The position numbers were made by a program, and so were the translations under genes. From DATBSK01 sp964501785 (GTDB lineage Bacteria > Actinomycetota > Acidimicrobiia > IMCC26256 > PALSA-555): 64,000 nt of DNA. The DNA is taken from positions 1 to 64,000 of the forward strand of contig CAZCUD010000018.1 in NCBI GenBank assembly GCA_964501785.1, in the 5' to 3' direction. Below, in pieces: positions 35,742 through 43,849 of this stretch (the stretch's first letter is position 1; every line of letters begins with the position of its first letter). A model generated the notes under the pieces. The model had not been told where the DNA came from, did not search any database, and saw nothing but the letters and a program-made list of their open reading frames with translations.

Positions 35742-35862
35742 CGGCCGCGAAACGACCTGACCGCCACCGCAACCGACCGACCGCCACCAGCGAGCAGCAC
35801 CACCGAGAGAGCGAACCAGCGGGGACAGGGCCCGAGGGCCCGTGAGCGAAGGAGACGAGGCG

Positions 35863-36198
35863 ATGTACGCCATCGAGTACGGGGGGGACGAGCGCGAGAC
35901 CTGGCGCCTGGGGGCACGATGTGCCGACGGGACGGGGCAGCTCACCGCGCTCTTCTTCTCGGAGGCGCTCGACGACATCGCCCGCGCCAAGGCGTTCTGC
36001 GCCGGCTGCGCGGTGCGAGAGGACTGCCTCGAGGCGGCCGTGGCACGGCGCGAGCCGTGGGGCGTCTGGGGTGGTGAGCTGCTCGTCAACGGGCGAGTGA
36101 TCGCCAACAAGCGGCGCCGGGGGCGTCCACCGAAGCACCCCCGTCCGCAGGACGCGCTGCCGACGACCTGGGAGCTCCCGGTCGCCGACATCGCATGA
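35863..36198 (+). CDS. whiB7: WhiB7-like iron-sulfur transcription factor
   Basis: The 111-residue protein has the four WhiB cysteines (Cys20, Cys46, Cys49, Cys55) for a [4Fe-4S] cluster, the sigma-contacting turn GVWGG at 67-71, and a C-terminal AT-hook RRGRPPK at 86-91, the mark of WhiB7. WhiB7 binds SigA and AT-rich DNA to activate antibiotic-resistance genes. The ATG at 35863 has an AAGGAG 9 nt upstream. It is regulated by the preceding attenuator. A weak hairpin lies downstream. Confidence 0.93.
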   Translation: MYAIEYGGDERETWRLGARCADGTGQLTALFFSEALDDIARAKAFCAGCAVREDCLEAAVARREPWGVWGGELLVNGRVIANKRRRGRPPKHPRPQDALPTTWELPVADIA

Positions 36199-36207
36199 CT
36201 GTCGCCC

Positions 36208-36256
36208 GTCCCGTCGCGCCACCCGCGTCGATCACGTGGGAGCGGCGCGGCGGGAC
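36208..36256. terminator. Candidate terminator hairpin after whiB7
   Basis: GTCCCGTCGCGCC and GGCGCGGCGGGAC pair over 13 bp with one G-U pair and a 23-nt loop. The rest of the gap to 36403 shows only GC-rich sequence with no convincing ORF. Confidence 0.4.
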
Positions 36257-36403
36257 GGGTGGCGCAGGCGCCATCAGCACGACCACGACGAACACACAAC
36301 GGTTCACCGCGACACGGCGGGCCGGGGTGACGACGGCCGGGGCAACTTCCCCCCGGTGCCCCGGTCGAGCCCCGGCCCGCCCGCGGTCGACCGTTGCTCT
36401 GGA

Positions 36404-36441
36404 TGCGTAGCGAACCTTCAGGGAGAGGGTCGAGCTACGCA
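36404..36441. repeat. Hairpin distantly related to family A
   Basis: Outer arms TGCGTAGC and GCTACGCA resemble TGCGTACC/GGTACGCA of family A, but the inner stem is degraded. It lies directly beyond the stop codon of the minus-strand cNMP gene, where it could terminate that transcript. Confidence 0.45.
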
Positions 36442-36443
36442 GG

Positions 36444-36884
36444 TCAGAAGGGGAGCGGGCCTCCGGCGCGCACCTGGAGCTGGCGGATCCGCTCGCCCAT
36501 CACCTGCATGAGCTTCGGGGCGATGTGGGGCATCGCGCTCGACAGCATCGTGTTGAAGTCGTTGCGGCTCAGGACGAGCAGCTGCATCGGTGACGTCGCC
36601 ACCACGGTCGCGAGGCGGTCGCCGCCGTCGATGAGCGCCATCTCGCCGAAGAACGACCCGGGCCCGAGCTGGGCGATCGTGTCGCCGCCCACTCGGGCGT
36701 CGGCGGTGCCGTCGACGACCACGTAGAACTCGTCGCCCGGCTCGCCCTCGACGCACAGCTGCGTGCCTTCGGCGGCCTCCTGAGGGCTGGCGAGCCCGGC
36801 GATCCGGGACAGCTCCTCGTCGGTGCACTCGGTGAACAGCCACGCGTGGCGCAGGAGGTCGACCCGCTCGTCGAGGTTCGTCAT
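36444..36884 (-). CDS. Cyclic-nucleotide-binding domain protein
   Basis: The 146-residue protein is a single cNMP domain: EGTQLCVEGEPGDEFYVVVDGTADV-like beta roll, then FFGEMALIDGGDRLATVVA as the phosphate-binding cassette (the usual FGE-A-L-R is FFGEMALIDGGDRLA, with Arg shifted), and helix C. There is no fused DNA-binding or kinase domain. It may sense cAMP made by the large cyclases nearby, which is inference. TAGCGT (plus 36892-36897) lies 7 nt before the ATG and overlaps the divergent -10 box. Confidence 0.9.
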   Translation of the reverse strand: MTNLDERVDLLRHAWLFTECTDEELSRIAGLASPQEAAEGTQLCVEGEPGDEFYVVVDGTADARVGGDTIAQLGPGSFFGEMALIDGGDRLATVVATSPMQLLVLSRNDFNTMLSSAMPHIAPKLMQVMGERIRQLQVRAGGPLPF

Positions 36885-36891
36885 GGCGGCG

Positions 36892-36901
36892 ACGCTAGCG
36901 T
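36892..36901. promoter_or_regulatory. Palindromic shared -10 box for two divergent leaderless genes
   Basis: ACGCTAGCGT reads TAGCGT on both strands (minus: 36892-36897; plus: 36896-36901). Each reading lies exactly 7 nt from its start codon (36884 minus, 36909 plus). Two polymerases cannot occupy it together. Confidence 0.65.
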
Positions 36902-36908
36902 CCCGACG

Positions 36909-38414
36909 GTGACCGGCGGCCGGACCCTCGTCGCGTCCGCCGTGACCGCGGCGCTCGCCGCCACCCTCGCTCTCGCGTCGGTCGTCACCGCGGGGGCGGC
37001 CGAGCCACCGGCCGGCCTCCTCGACGGCGAGCCCCACGTCCTGCGGCTGCGACCCGAGATCTCCACCCTGTCCGAGGCTCCCCGCCGGGTCTCGCGCCGC
37101 GCCGCCAGCGAGGCCGCGGCCGCGGCCGCGTCCTGCGACGCCGCGCAGGTGGATGCGCTGCGCCGGGTGCCGAGCACGGACCGAGCCGAGGACGCGGCCG
37201 CGGCGTGCGTCGTCCTCCCGATCACGGTCGCCGGTGAGGACGACGAGCGCGACCGCGTCTTCCTCGGCGCATCCCGCCTGTCGGGCGACGGCGTCCGCGT
37301 CGTCCAGCGCAACCGGGTCGGCAAGGACCGCTACGAGCTGGTCATCTGGCCCACCGACCGGGGCGCGGCGCTGCTCGCCGCCACCCCGCCCGACGCAGCC
37401 GCCCTCCCGCAGCGCCTCGACCTCGACGGCGAGGTCGTCGGCGACGCCACCGTCGAGACCCGCCGGTCGGGGGCGACGACCGTCGTCGTCACGCCGCCCG
37501 GCGCCAAGGGCTTCACCGGCGCGCAGGTCGAGCCGTTGCTGCGCCGGATGCTCGAGTCGCGCGACGAGCAGCTCGTGGCGCTCGCCGACGCGACCACCAT
37601 GACCCGCGCCGCCCGCGAGCTCGTCGCCGTCAACGAGTCGCGGGTCGACGACAAGGACGACTTCAACCGCGACTGCCCCAACCGCGATCACGCCGTGACC
37701 CTCACCCTCGCGTGCTACACGGGCAACCGCATCTACGTGCTGCGCGTCGACCAGCCCAACCTCGCCGGCGTGATGAACGTGTCGCTCGCGCACGAGATGC
37801 TGCATGCCGCGTTCGACGACCTGCCCCGCGCCGAGCGTCGCAAGATCGTCGACGAGCTCGAGCAGTTCATGGACGAGACGGGTGACGAGCGCATCGAGTC
37901 GCTGCTCGCCGAGTACGAGCGCACCCAGCCCGGCACCCGCGGCACCGAGCTGCACTCGCTGGTCGGCACGCAGGTCGCCGACCTTCCGCGCCCCCTCGAA
38001 CGCCACTACGCCCGTTACTTCGAGGACCGAGCCCGGGTCGTCGACGCGTTCGTCGGGTATCAGTCGGTCTTCGACGACCTCCAGGCCCGCTACGACGAGC
38101 TGGTCGCCCAGGCGAGCGCCGTCGAGGCGCAGATCTCGAGCACCGACGCCGAGTACCAGGCGGCCGGCGCCGAGGCCGACCGCCTCTACGACCAGATCAT
38201 CTCCTTGCGCAACCAGGGCCGCATCGACGAGTCGAACGACCTCGTGGGTTCGCAGAACGCGGCCGCGGACCGCGCCAACAGCCTCGCCGACCAGTACAAC
38301 GGGCTCGTGGCGCAGTACAACGCGCTGGTCGACGAGATCAACGCGGTGGCGACGTTGCTCAACGAGAGCTACAACGCGATCAGCCCGGTGCCGCTCGACC
38401 TCACGACCGACTAG
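36909..38414 (+). CDS. Secreted protein with SecD-P1-like domain, HExxH metalloprotease motif and coiled coil
   Basis: The 501-residue protein starts with a signal peptide (about 1-30). Residues 90-225 look like the periplasmic head of SecD/SecF (FLGASRLSGDGV...VIWPTDRGAALLA...FTGAQVEPLL). A zinc-protease motif HEMLH is at 295-299, and residues 375-490 form a long coiled coil. It has no transmembrane segments of SecD. Glu or His ligand number three is not obvious, so activity is uncertain. The plus-strand TAGCGT at 36896-36901 lies 7 nt before GTG 36909. Its 3' end overlaps a convergent gene by 14 bp. Confidence 0.8.
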   Translation: MTGGRTLVASAVTAALAATLALASVVTAGAAEPPAGLLDGEPHVLRLRPEISTLSEAPRRVSRRAASEAAAAAASCDAAQVDALRRVPSTDRAEDAAAACVVLPITVAGEDDERDRVFLGASRLSGDGVRVVQRNRVGKDRYELVIWPTDRGAALLAATPPDAAALPQRLDLDGEVVGDATVETRRSGATTVVVTPPGAKGFTGAQVEPLLRRMLESRDEQLVALADATTMTRAARELVAVNESRVDDKDDFNRDCPNRDHAVTLTLACYTGNRIYVLRVDQPNLAGVMNVSLAHEMLHAAFDDLPRAERRKIVDELEQFMDETGDERIESLLAEYERTQPGTRGTELHSLVGTQVADLPRPLERHYARYFEDRARVVDAFVGYQSVFDDLQARYDELVAQASAVEAQISSTDAEYQAAGAEADRLYDQIISLRNQGRIDESNDLVGSQNAAADRANSLADQYNGLVAQYNALVDEINAVATLLNESYNAISPVPLDLTTD

Positions 38415-38868
38415 CGCGGCGCACGTCCCGGTTCGCGAACGGCGAACGACGGGCGCCGCCCGCCCGGCCTAGGGCCGCACCGACGATCGCGCCGAACGCG
38501 ACGTGGTCGGCGACCTGCGGGGCCCGAGGCAGCGCGGCGATCGCGGGAAAGCGACGCTGCGCGATGCCGAGGTCGAGCGCGGCGATCCCGAGGCCGGCGA
38601 GCGCACTCCACACGATCGCGTGCCGTCGGGGCAGCACCGCCGCGAGCACGACCGTCCAGCCGAGCGACACCGTGGCGTGGACCGCGATGCCTGCCATGGC
38701 CCGTGTCGCAGGCGGTGCCGCTTCGCCCACCGCGATCGTCCCGGCAGCCCGGACCGCATCGAGCGGGTTCGCACCCGTCGCGAGTGCGTGCACCGTCGAC
38801 GGGATGCCGCTGAACGTTGCGCCGACGACGGCGCTGCACAGGATCGTCGTACCTCGGAGCGGACGCAT
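38401..38868 (-). CDS. Hypothetical membrane protein
   Basis: The 155-residue protein has about four hydrophobic segments and a Pro/Ala/Gly-rich composition, with no family recognised. ATG 38868 (MRPLRGTTIL) was preferred; a GTG at 38892 with GAGAGG upstream would add 8 residues. It ends within the last codons of the preceding convergent gene (14-bp overlap). Confidence 0.6.
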   Translation of the reverse strand: MRPLRGTTILCSAVVGATFSGIPSTVHALATGANPLDAVRAAGTIAVGEAAPPATRAMAGIAVHATVSLGWTVVLAAVLPRRHAIVWSALAGLGIAALDLGIAQRRFPAIAALPRAPQVADHVAFGAIVGAALGRAGGARRSPFANRDVRRASRS

Positions 38869-38930
38869 GAGGTTGTCTAGTGTCTCGCGCACGCGGCCTC
38901 TCGGTGGCCTCCCGACAGAGCGGAGTTCAA

Positions 38931-39524
38931 GTGGCGAAGCGCTCGGAGCGGATGTTCTTCAAGGGTCGCGCGGCGATCGCGCTCGACACCTGGTACGGGG
39001 AAGACGTCGAGGCGAACCTGCGCCGGGCCCAGGAGTGGCTCTCGGATCCCGACCTGTCGTTCGCCGACATGGCGGGCAAGCTCAACCTCGAGTTCGCGGG
39101 CAAGGACATCAGGCTCGCCGACGCCGACGACGAGCATCCCGAGTACGCGTTCGACTACCCGATCGCCGACGGTGCGCTCCAGGGCGACGACTTCGAGCGA
39201 ATCATCCGCGAGGGCTACCTCGAGGCGATCGGGCTCGCGCTCGAGCACGATCCGCCGGTGCCGATCCAGACGTACTGGATGACGGGAGTCGGCAACGAGC
39301 GGTTCGAGATGCACGTCGCCGACAGCGCCCAGCATGTCGCGGTCACCCTCCTCGTCCCGAAGGTGCGCGGCGGGTCGCAGCACTCGCACAGCCCCGAGAG
39401 CTGGCGCATCGCGCTCGACGACGACGGAGCAGCTGTCCAGACCAGCGGGCCCGAAGCAAACGAGCGCCCCTCGCTGCGTGCAGCGGGCTCGGGTCGCGGT
39501 GGACGGGGACCGAAGGCCTCCTGA
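38931..39524 (+). CDS. Hypothetical protein, 197 residues
   Basis: I do not recognise a family. The protein is soluble and acidic in its first 150 residues, with an FKGRAAIALDTWYGEDVEANLRRAQEWL opening, and ends in a low-complexity, Ser/Arg/Gly-rich tail. A GGAG lies 4-5 nt before the GTG at 38931; TAGTGT (38878-38883) may be its -10 box, giving a leader of about 40 nt. Its stop is 6 nt from the convergent cyclase gene. Confidence 0.6.
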   Translation: MAKRSERMFFKGRAAIALDTWYGEDVEANLRRAQEWLSDPDLSFADMAGKLNLEFAGKDIRLADADDEHPEYAFDYPIADGALQGDDFERIIREGYLEAIGLALEHDPPVPIQTYWMTGVGNERFEMHVADSAQHVAVTLLVPKVRGGSQHSHSPESWRIALDDDGAAVQTSGPEANERPSLRAAGSGRGGRGPKAS

Positions 39525-39530
39525 TCCGCC

Positions 39531-42500
39531 TCAGCGCGCGAGCAGGCGCATCGCCCGTTCGCGCAGCTGTGCCATCCCGAGGTCCCGCGCTTCGTCGACG
39601 ACGCCGGTGAGCAGACCGATCGCAGCGTCGGTGTCGCTGGGCCGGCCGCGAGCACGGAGCAGCTCGGCGTGCGCGCACCGTGTCCGCACGAGGAGCGCGC
39701 GTCCGCGGATTCGCTCCTCCACTGCCACGGCGCGTGACAGGTGCTCTTCGGCATCGTCCCAGCGCTCGAGCGTCGTGCACAGCATCCCGCGGTAGCGGTC
39801 GGCTGCTCCCAGGCACGCGAGCCCGATCACCGTCGCGACGATGCGGCCCGCGAACGGTTCGAGCATGTCGTGGAGCAGCGCCGCGTGCTCGGTGGCCGAC
39901 GTGGCCGCGGCCACCTCCGAGAGCAGCGCGAGGGCTGCCCCCAAGGCGTTCTCGTGCTCGGCACGCCGGAGGTCGTCGGGACCGATGGTGTCGAGGATGC
40001 GCCGAGCACCGGCCTGGTCGCCGGTCTCCAGCCGCGCGACGGCGAGCATGGCGGGCACGTACAGGCTGTCGGTCACCTCCTCGGCGATCGCATCGAGCGC
40101 ATCGACGAGCGGCGCGAGCTCGCCGCGCTCGCGCGCCAGGTAGTAGCCCTGCTGGGCCTCCATGCCGCTGACCGCGCGGTAGGCACGGGAATAGCGCCGC
40201 ATGACGCCCCAGTGCGAGCGAACATCGTCGAATCGACCTTCGAGGAGCGCCTGGGTCGCGCGCCACTGCGCCTCGAACACGAGCGCCGGGAGCCAGCGCG
40301 CCTGCTCACCCGTGCGCCCCAGCTCGGCGATCGCCGAGTCCAGGGCGTGCGCGTCGCCCAGCTCGAGGTGCACGCCGGCCAACACGCGCAACCCCTGGGT
40401 GGTGGCCATCGGTGCGCGACTCCCGCCGGCCCGCCCGAGCTCGACCAGCTCCTCGCCCAGCGCGCGTCGCTCGTCGATCAGGGGCGTGGACTCGAGGCTC
40501 GTCGCGCGCGCGAACAGCGCGGCCGTCAGAGTCGGCGCGTGCGCCGCCTCCCGGGCGAGCCGGACCGCCTGGGCGGCGAGGGTCGACCCGTCGGCACCGC
40601 GACCGGGGAGCTGGTATGCCGAGTGCTTGAAGGCCTCGATCGCGATCAGCCGCGCCCGCAACGCGGGATGCTCGTCGTCGAGGGCCTGCTGGGCCTCGGC
40701 GAAGAGCTCGTCGACGAGCCCCGGGTACTTCAGGACCGAGGTCAACGGCTCGGCGAACACGGCGACGGCCCGTCCGAGCTGCTCTGCCGATCCGCCCGCT
40801 CTGGCTGCCTCGACTGCGCGCAGCGCCGCCGTGACCCCGGCCGCCTCGTCGACGAACACCAGCACCTCGGCCAGGTCGATGAGCAGCGCGGCTCGTCGCA
40901 CGTCGTCATCGGGGAAGTACTGGTCGACGAGCGCGACCGCCTGCTCGAAGTGCGCGACCGCGTCCTCGAACGCGAGGTTCGTCGCCGCCTCGTGGCCCGC
41001 CGCGGTCATGTAGTGGAGCGCCTTCGGCGCCTCGCCCAGCACCAGGGCGTGGGAGTAGTGCTCGGCGAGCACCGCCGGTGACGCCTTCGACGACGGTTCG
41101 CCTTCCAGCGCGGCCCCGACCCGAGCGTGCAGCTGCGCCGCGCGGGCGGTGCCGAGCGTGGCGTAGAGCACCTGGCACACGAGATCGTGCGAGAACCGAT
41201 AGGTCCCGAACTGATCGCCCTGCTCGTCGACGATCCCCGCAGCCTTCGCGAGATCCAGTGCTCCGAGCACCTCGTCGGGCGACCGTGCGCTGGCGGTCAC
41301 GAGTGGCGCCGCGGCGAACTCGCGCCCCATGACAGCTGCGACCGCCAGGACCTCGCCCACGGGCTCGGGCAGACGTTGGACGCGGCGCGTCACCACGTCG
41401 CGCACGCTCTGGGGGAGCGAGAGGTCGCCGAGCACCAGGTCGGCGTCCTCGCCACGGCTCGCCGCGATCGAGGGCTCGGTCTCGAGCAGGTTGCGCATCA
41501 GCTCCGAGAGGAAGAACGGATTGCCACCCGTCTCGTGGTGGAGCGTGCGCGCGAGTGGTGGCGCGACGTCGTGGCCGGCGATCGCACCGAGCATCGTCGC
41601 CACATCGACCTCGGGCAGTCCCTGGAGCGTGATCCGCTCGGTCGTCGCGTCACGCTGCAGGTCGACGACGAGGTCGCCCGCCTCGCGGTCATCGGCGAGG
41701 TCGGCCTCGCGGTAGGCGAGCACGACGAGCAGCGGAGCGTCGGACGCCGACCGCACGACATGACGCAACAGCTGGAGCGTCGGCCGGTCGGCCCAGTGCA
41801 GGTCGTCGACGACGAGCACCGCCGAGCCGACGGCGGCGATGCCGCTGACGAGGAGGCCGACCGCCTCGAAGAGCCGGAAGCGCTCGGCCTCCGGGTCGCT
41901 CACCGCGGGCAGCGGATGGTCGAGGATCCGCCCGGCGAGCTCGGGGAACAGGCGAGTCAGGTCCCGCTCGAGACCGTGCAGCCGCTGGTGCAGCGACGCG
42001 GCGGGCGTCGCCGCGACGTACGGCTGCAGCGCCTCGACGAACGGCTGATAGGGCACGACCGAGTCCTCGTCGCAACGCCCGTAGAGCACCGCGCCCCGCT
42101 CGGCTTCCACCTGTGTCGTGAGCTCGCCGACGAGGCGGGTCTTGCCGATCCCGGCCTCGCCGGAGAGCAGCACCAGGTGCGCCGTTCCCTCGGCGGCTTG
42201 CCGCCACACACGTGCGAGCCGGTCGAGCTCGCGGCTGCGCCCCGCGAGTGGGATGTCGCCGCGGCTGAACGACGATCTCACACCCGAGATCCCGGCGGGG
42301 AACGTGTCGATCGTCTGCAGCGGCGGGAAGTCGGCACGGAGCCCGGGAACCCGCAGCTGGTACACGTGCTCCGGAGCGGCGATCCCGCGCAGCCGGTGCA
42401 ACCCCAGGTCGAGGAGCTCGAAGTCGGGGTCGAGCTCGTCACGGACGAGCGCCGCACTCGCACTGGTGAGCAGGATCTGACCGCCGTGCGAGGCCGCCAT

Positions 42501-42923
42501 GAGACGGCTCGTGCGGTTCAGTGCCGGCCCGTAGTAGTCGCCGTCACGCTCCTGCACCTCGCCGGTGTGGATCGACATCCGCACCGCGAGCGGACCGGTC
42601 GTGTCCCATGGCTCGGCCGCGAGCGCGTGCGCGGCGTGCACCGCGGCCCGGATCGCGTCGGCGACGCCGGGCATGGTCGCGTACGCGCCGTCCCCGGTCG
42701 TCTTGAAGATCTGGCCGTCGTGCGCACGTACCGCGTCGCTGAGGAGCGCGTCGTGACGCGCCAGTGCCTCTCGCATGGCGTCGGGCTGCTCGTCCCAGAG
42801 CTGGGTCGAACCCTCGATGTCCGTGCAGAGGAAGGTGATGGTGCGAAGCGGCGGCCCTGACGGCACATCGGATGAGGCCTCGTCCTCGCGCGGGTCCGGA
42901 TCGCGGACCACCTCGGACTCCAT
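39531..42923 (-). CDS. Second class III cyclase / AAA ATPase / TPR regulator
   Basis: The 1130-residue protein has an N-terminal cyclase domain (about 25-190) with FLCTDIEGST, KTTGDGAYATM and YYGPALNRTSRL, so metal Asp, Lys, Asp, Asn and Arg are present. Then follow an AAA_16 ATPase (AGRSRELDRL, P-loop SGEAGIGKTRL, Walker B LVVDDLHWADR) and a long TPR region. It lacks the zinc ribbon of the 21228-24683 protein and is otherwise only distantly similar. The start ATG 42923 has a GGAGG only 3 nt upstream; a longer frame to 43007 is less likely. Product and signal are unknown. Confidence 0.88.
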   Translation of the reverse strand: MESEVVRDPDPREDEASSDVPSGPPLRTITFLCTDIEGSTQLWDEQPDAMREALARHDALLSDAVRAHDGQIFKTTGDGAYATMPGVADAIRAAVHAAHALAAEPWDTTGPLAVRMSIHTGEVQERDGDYYGPALNRTSRLMAASHGGQILLTSASAALVRDELDPDFELLDLGLHRLRGIAAPEHVYQLRVPGLRADFPPLQTIDTFPAGISGVRSSFSRGDIPLAGRSRELDRLARVWRQAAEGTAHLVLLSGEAGIGKTRLVGELTTQVEAERGAVLYGRCDEDSVVPYQPFVEALQPYVAATPAASLHQRLHGLERDLTRLFPELAGRILDHPLPAVSDPEAERFRLFEAVGLLVSGIAAVGSAVLVVDDLHWADRPTLQLLRHVVRSASDAPLLVVLAYREADLADDREAGDLVVDLQRDATTERITLQGLPEVDVATMLGAIAGHDVAPPLARTLHHETGGNPFFLSELMRNLLETEPSIAASRGEDADLVLGDLSLPQSVRDVVTRRVQRLPEPVGEVLAVAAVMGREFAAAPLVTASARSPDEVLGALDLAKAAGIVDEQGDQFGTYRFSHDLVCQVLYATLGTARAAQLHARVGAALEGEPSSKASPAVLAEHYSHALVLGEAPKALHYMTAAGHEAATNLAFEDAVAHFEQAVALVDQYFPDDDVRRAALLIDLAEVLVFVDEAAGVTAALRAVEAARAGGSAEQLGRAVAVFAEPLTSVLKYPGLVDELFAEAQQALDDEHPALRARLIAIEAFKHSAYQLPGRGADGSTLAAQAVRLAREAAHAPTLTAALFARATSLESTPLIDERRALGEELVELGRAGGSRAPMATTQGLRVLAGVHLELGDAHALDSAIAELGRTGEQARWLPALVFEAQWRATQALLEGRFDDVRSHWGVMRRYSRAYRAVSGMEAQQGYYLARERGELAPLVDALDAIAEEVTDSLYVPAMLAVARLETGDQAGARRILDTIGPDDLRRAEHENALGAALALLSEVAAATSATEHAALLHDMLEPFAGRIVATVIGLACLGAADRYRGMLCTTLERWDDAEEHLSRAVAVEERIRGRALLVRTRCAHAELLRARGRPSDTDAAIGLLTGVVDEARDLGMAQLRERAMRLLAR

Positions 42924-43099
42924 GGACCTCCGCACCCTCTCGGTGTCTCCGAATGCCCCTTTGCCCCACGGCCTCGTCGTGCGTGAACCTACCCGGCACG
43001 CGGTCATCGGCGTCGGAGGGTGACGCGGTGACGCTCCGCGGGTGACCGATCTCGACCTGACGCGTCGTTACGATGCGCCACAGTGCGCGGAGACCGACG

Positions 43100-43849
43100 G
43101 TGACGACCGAGGGTGGCGACACCCCACCTGCCGGCTGGTACCAGGACCCGCACGGCGCCCGGGCGTGGCGCTACTGGGACGGCACCGCCTGGACCGACCA
43201 CGTGTCCGAGTGGCCGGTCGCCGCCGCGGTGCCCCAGCTCTCGCCGGAGGAGCGGGTCGCCGAGGAGCGCCGGTGGGCGCGCTACGCCCGCTGGGCGTTC
43301 GTCGCGTTCGCGCCGGTGCAGATCGCCGCGCAGGTGCTGGGCGCGCTGAAGTTCGATCGCACGTACCACGGCACGCTGCTCACCGACGACGCGCCCCGCA
43401 GCACGAGCCTGTTCGACCCGCCGGCGATCGGTGTGCCGCAGGTGCTGTGCAGCCTGGCGGTGCTCGGGCTCACGCTCGTCCTCGCCTACTGGACGATGCA
43501 GGCGGCCCGCGCCGCGCAGGCTCAGGGCATCACGATCGCCCGCAGCCCCGGGTGGACGATGGGCGGCTGGTTCATCCCGATCCTCAACCTGTGGTGGCCG
43601 CCCCAGTCGATCCGCTCGTTCGCCGAGGACCGCCGGTCGTTGCCCGTGGTCGGCTGGTGGATCTGCTTCATCGTCGCGACCGTGGCCGCCGTCACCGCGA
43701 CGATCGTCGCCGGCGCGGAGGACGTCACCGCGTCGATCCCGTTCCTCGTCGTCGGCGCAGCGGCGGTGGTGTCGTTCTCGGTGCTCGGCATCCAGCTCGT
43801 CAACCTCGTGCTGGACGTGCACGAGCGTGGGGTGCGGGAGCGCGTCTGA
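43100..43849 (+). CDS. DUF2510/DUF4328 membrane protein
   Basis: The N-terminus has the DUF2510 motif GWYQDPHGARAWRYWDGTAWTDHV (about 12-35), thought to be a small adaptor seen only in actinobacteria. The rest has five hydrophobic segments of DUF4328 type. Function is unknown. TACGAT (43069-43074) and GGAG 8 nt before GTG 43100 fit a short-leader mRNA. Its stop overlaps the ATG of the sedolisin gene by 1 nt, so both are co-expressed. Confidence 0.85.
   Translation: MTTEGGDTPPAGWYQDPHGARAWRYWDGTAWTDHVSEWPVAAAVPQLSPEERVAEERRWARYARWAFVAFAPVQIAAQVLGALKFDRTYHGTLLTDDAPRSTSLFDPPAIGVPQVLCSLAVLGLTLVLAYWTMQAARAAQAQGITIARSPGWTMGGWFIPILNLWWPPQSIRSFAEDRRSLPVVGWWICFIVATVAAVTATIVAGAEDVTASIPFLVVGAAAVVSFSVLGIQLVNLVLDVHERGVRERV

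Larger units (their letters stand above)
35449..35862 (+). promoter_or_regulatory. whiB7 promoter and long 5' leader with attenuator
   Basis: A TTGACC -35-like box (35449-35454) is preceded by an AT-rich GTTAATG, the kind of site WhiB7 with SigA uses for autoregulation; the -10 box is weak (TTCCCT, 35473-35478). The leader contains an upstream ORF (35530-35682) and a strong terminator (35707-35730). CCCCGGCGG at 35656-35664, in the uORF's PRR codons, is complementary to CCGCCGGGG at 35709-35717 in the terminator's first arm, so it can form an antiterminator. This matches the known mycobacterial whiB7 control mechanism; expression was not tested. Confidence 0.75.

Noticed and set aside
36195..36410. 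71-codon ORF after whiB7
   Set aside because: No ribosome site, no conserved features, Thr/Arg/Ala-rich translation typical of a shadow frame, and it overlaps a likely terminator.
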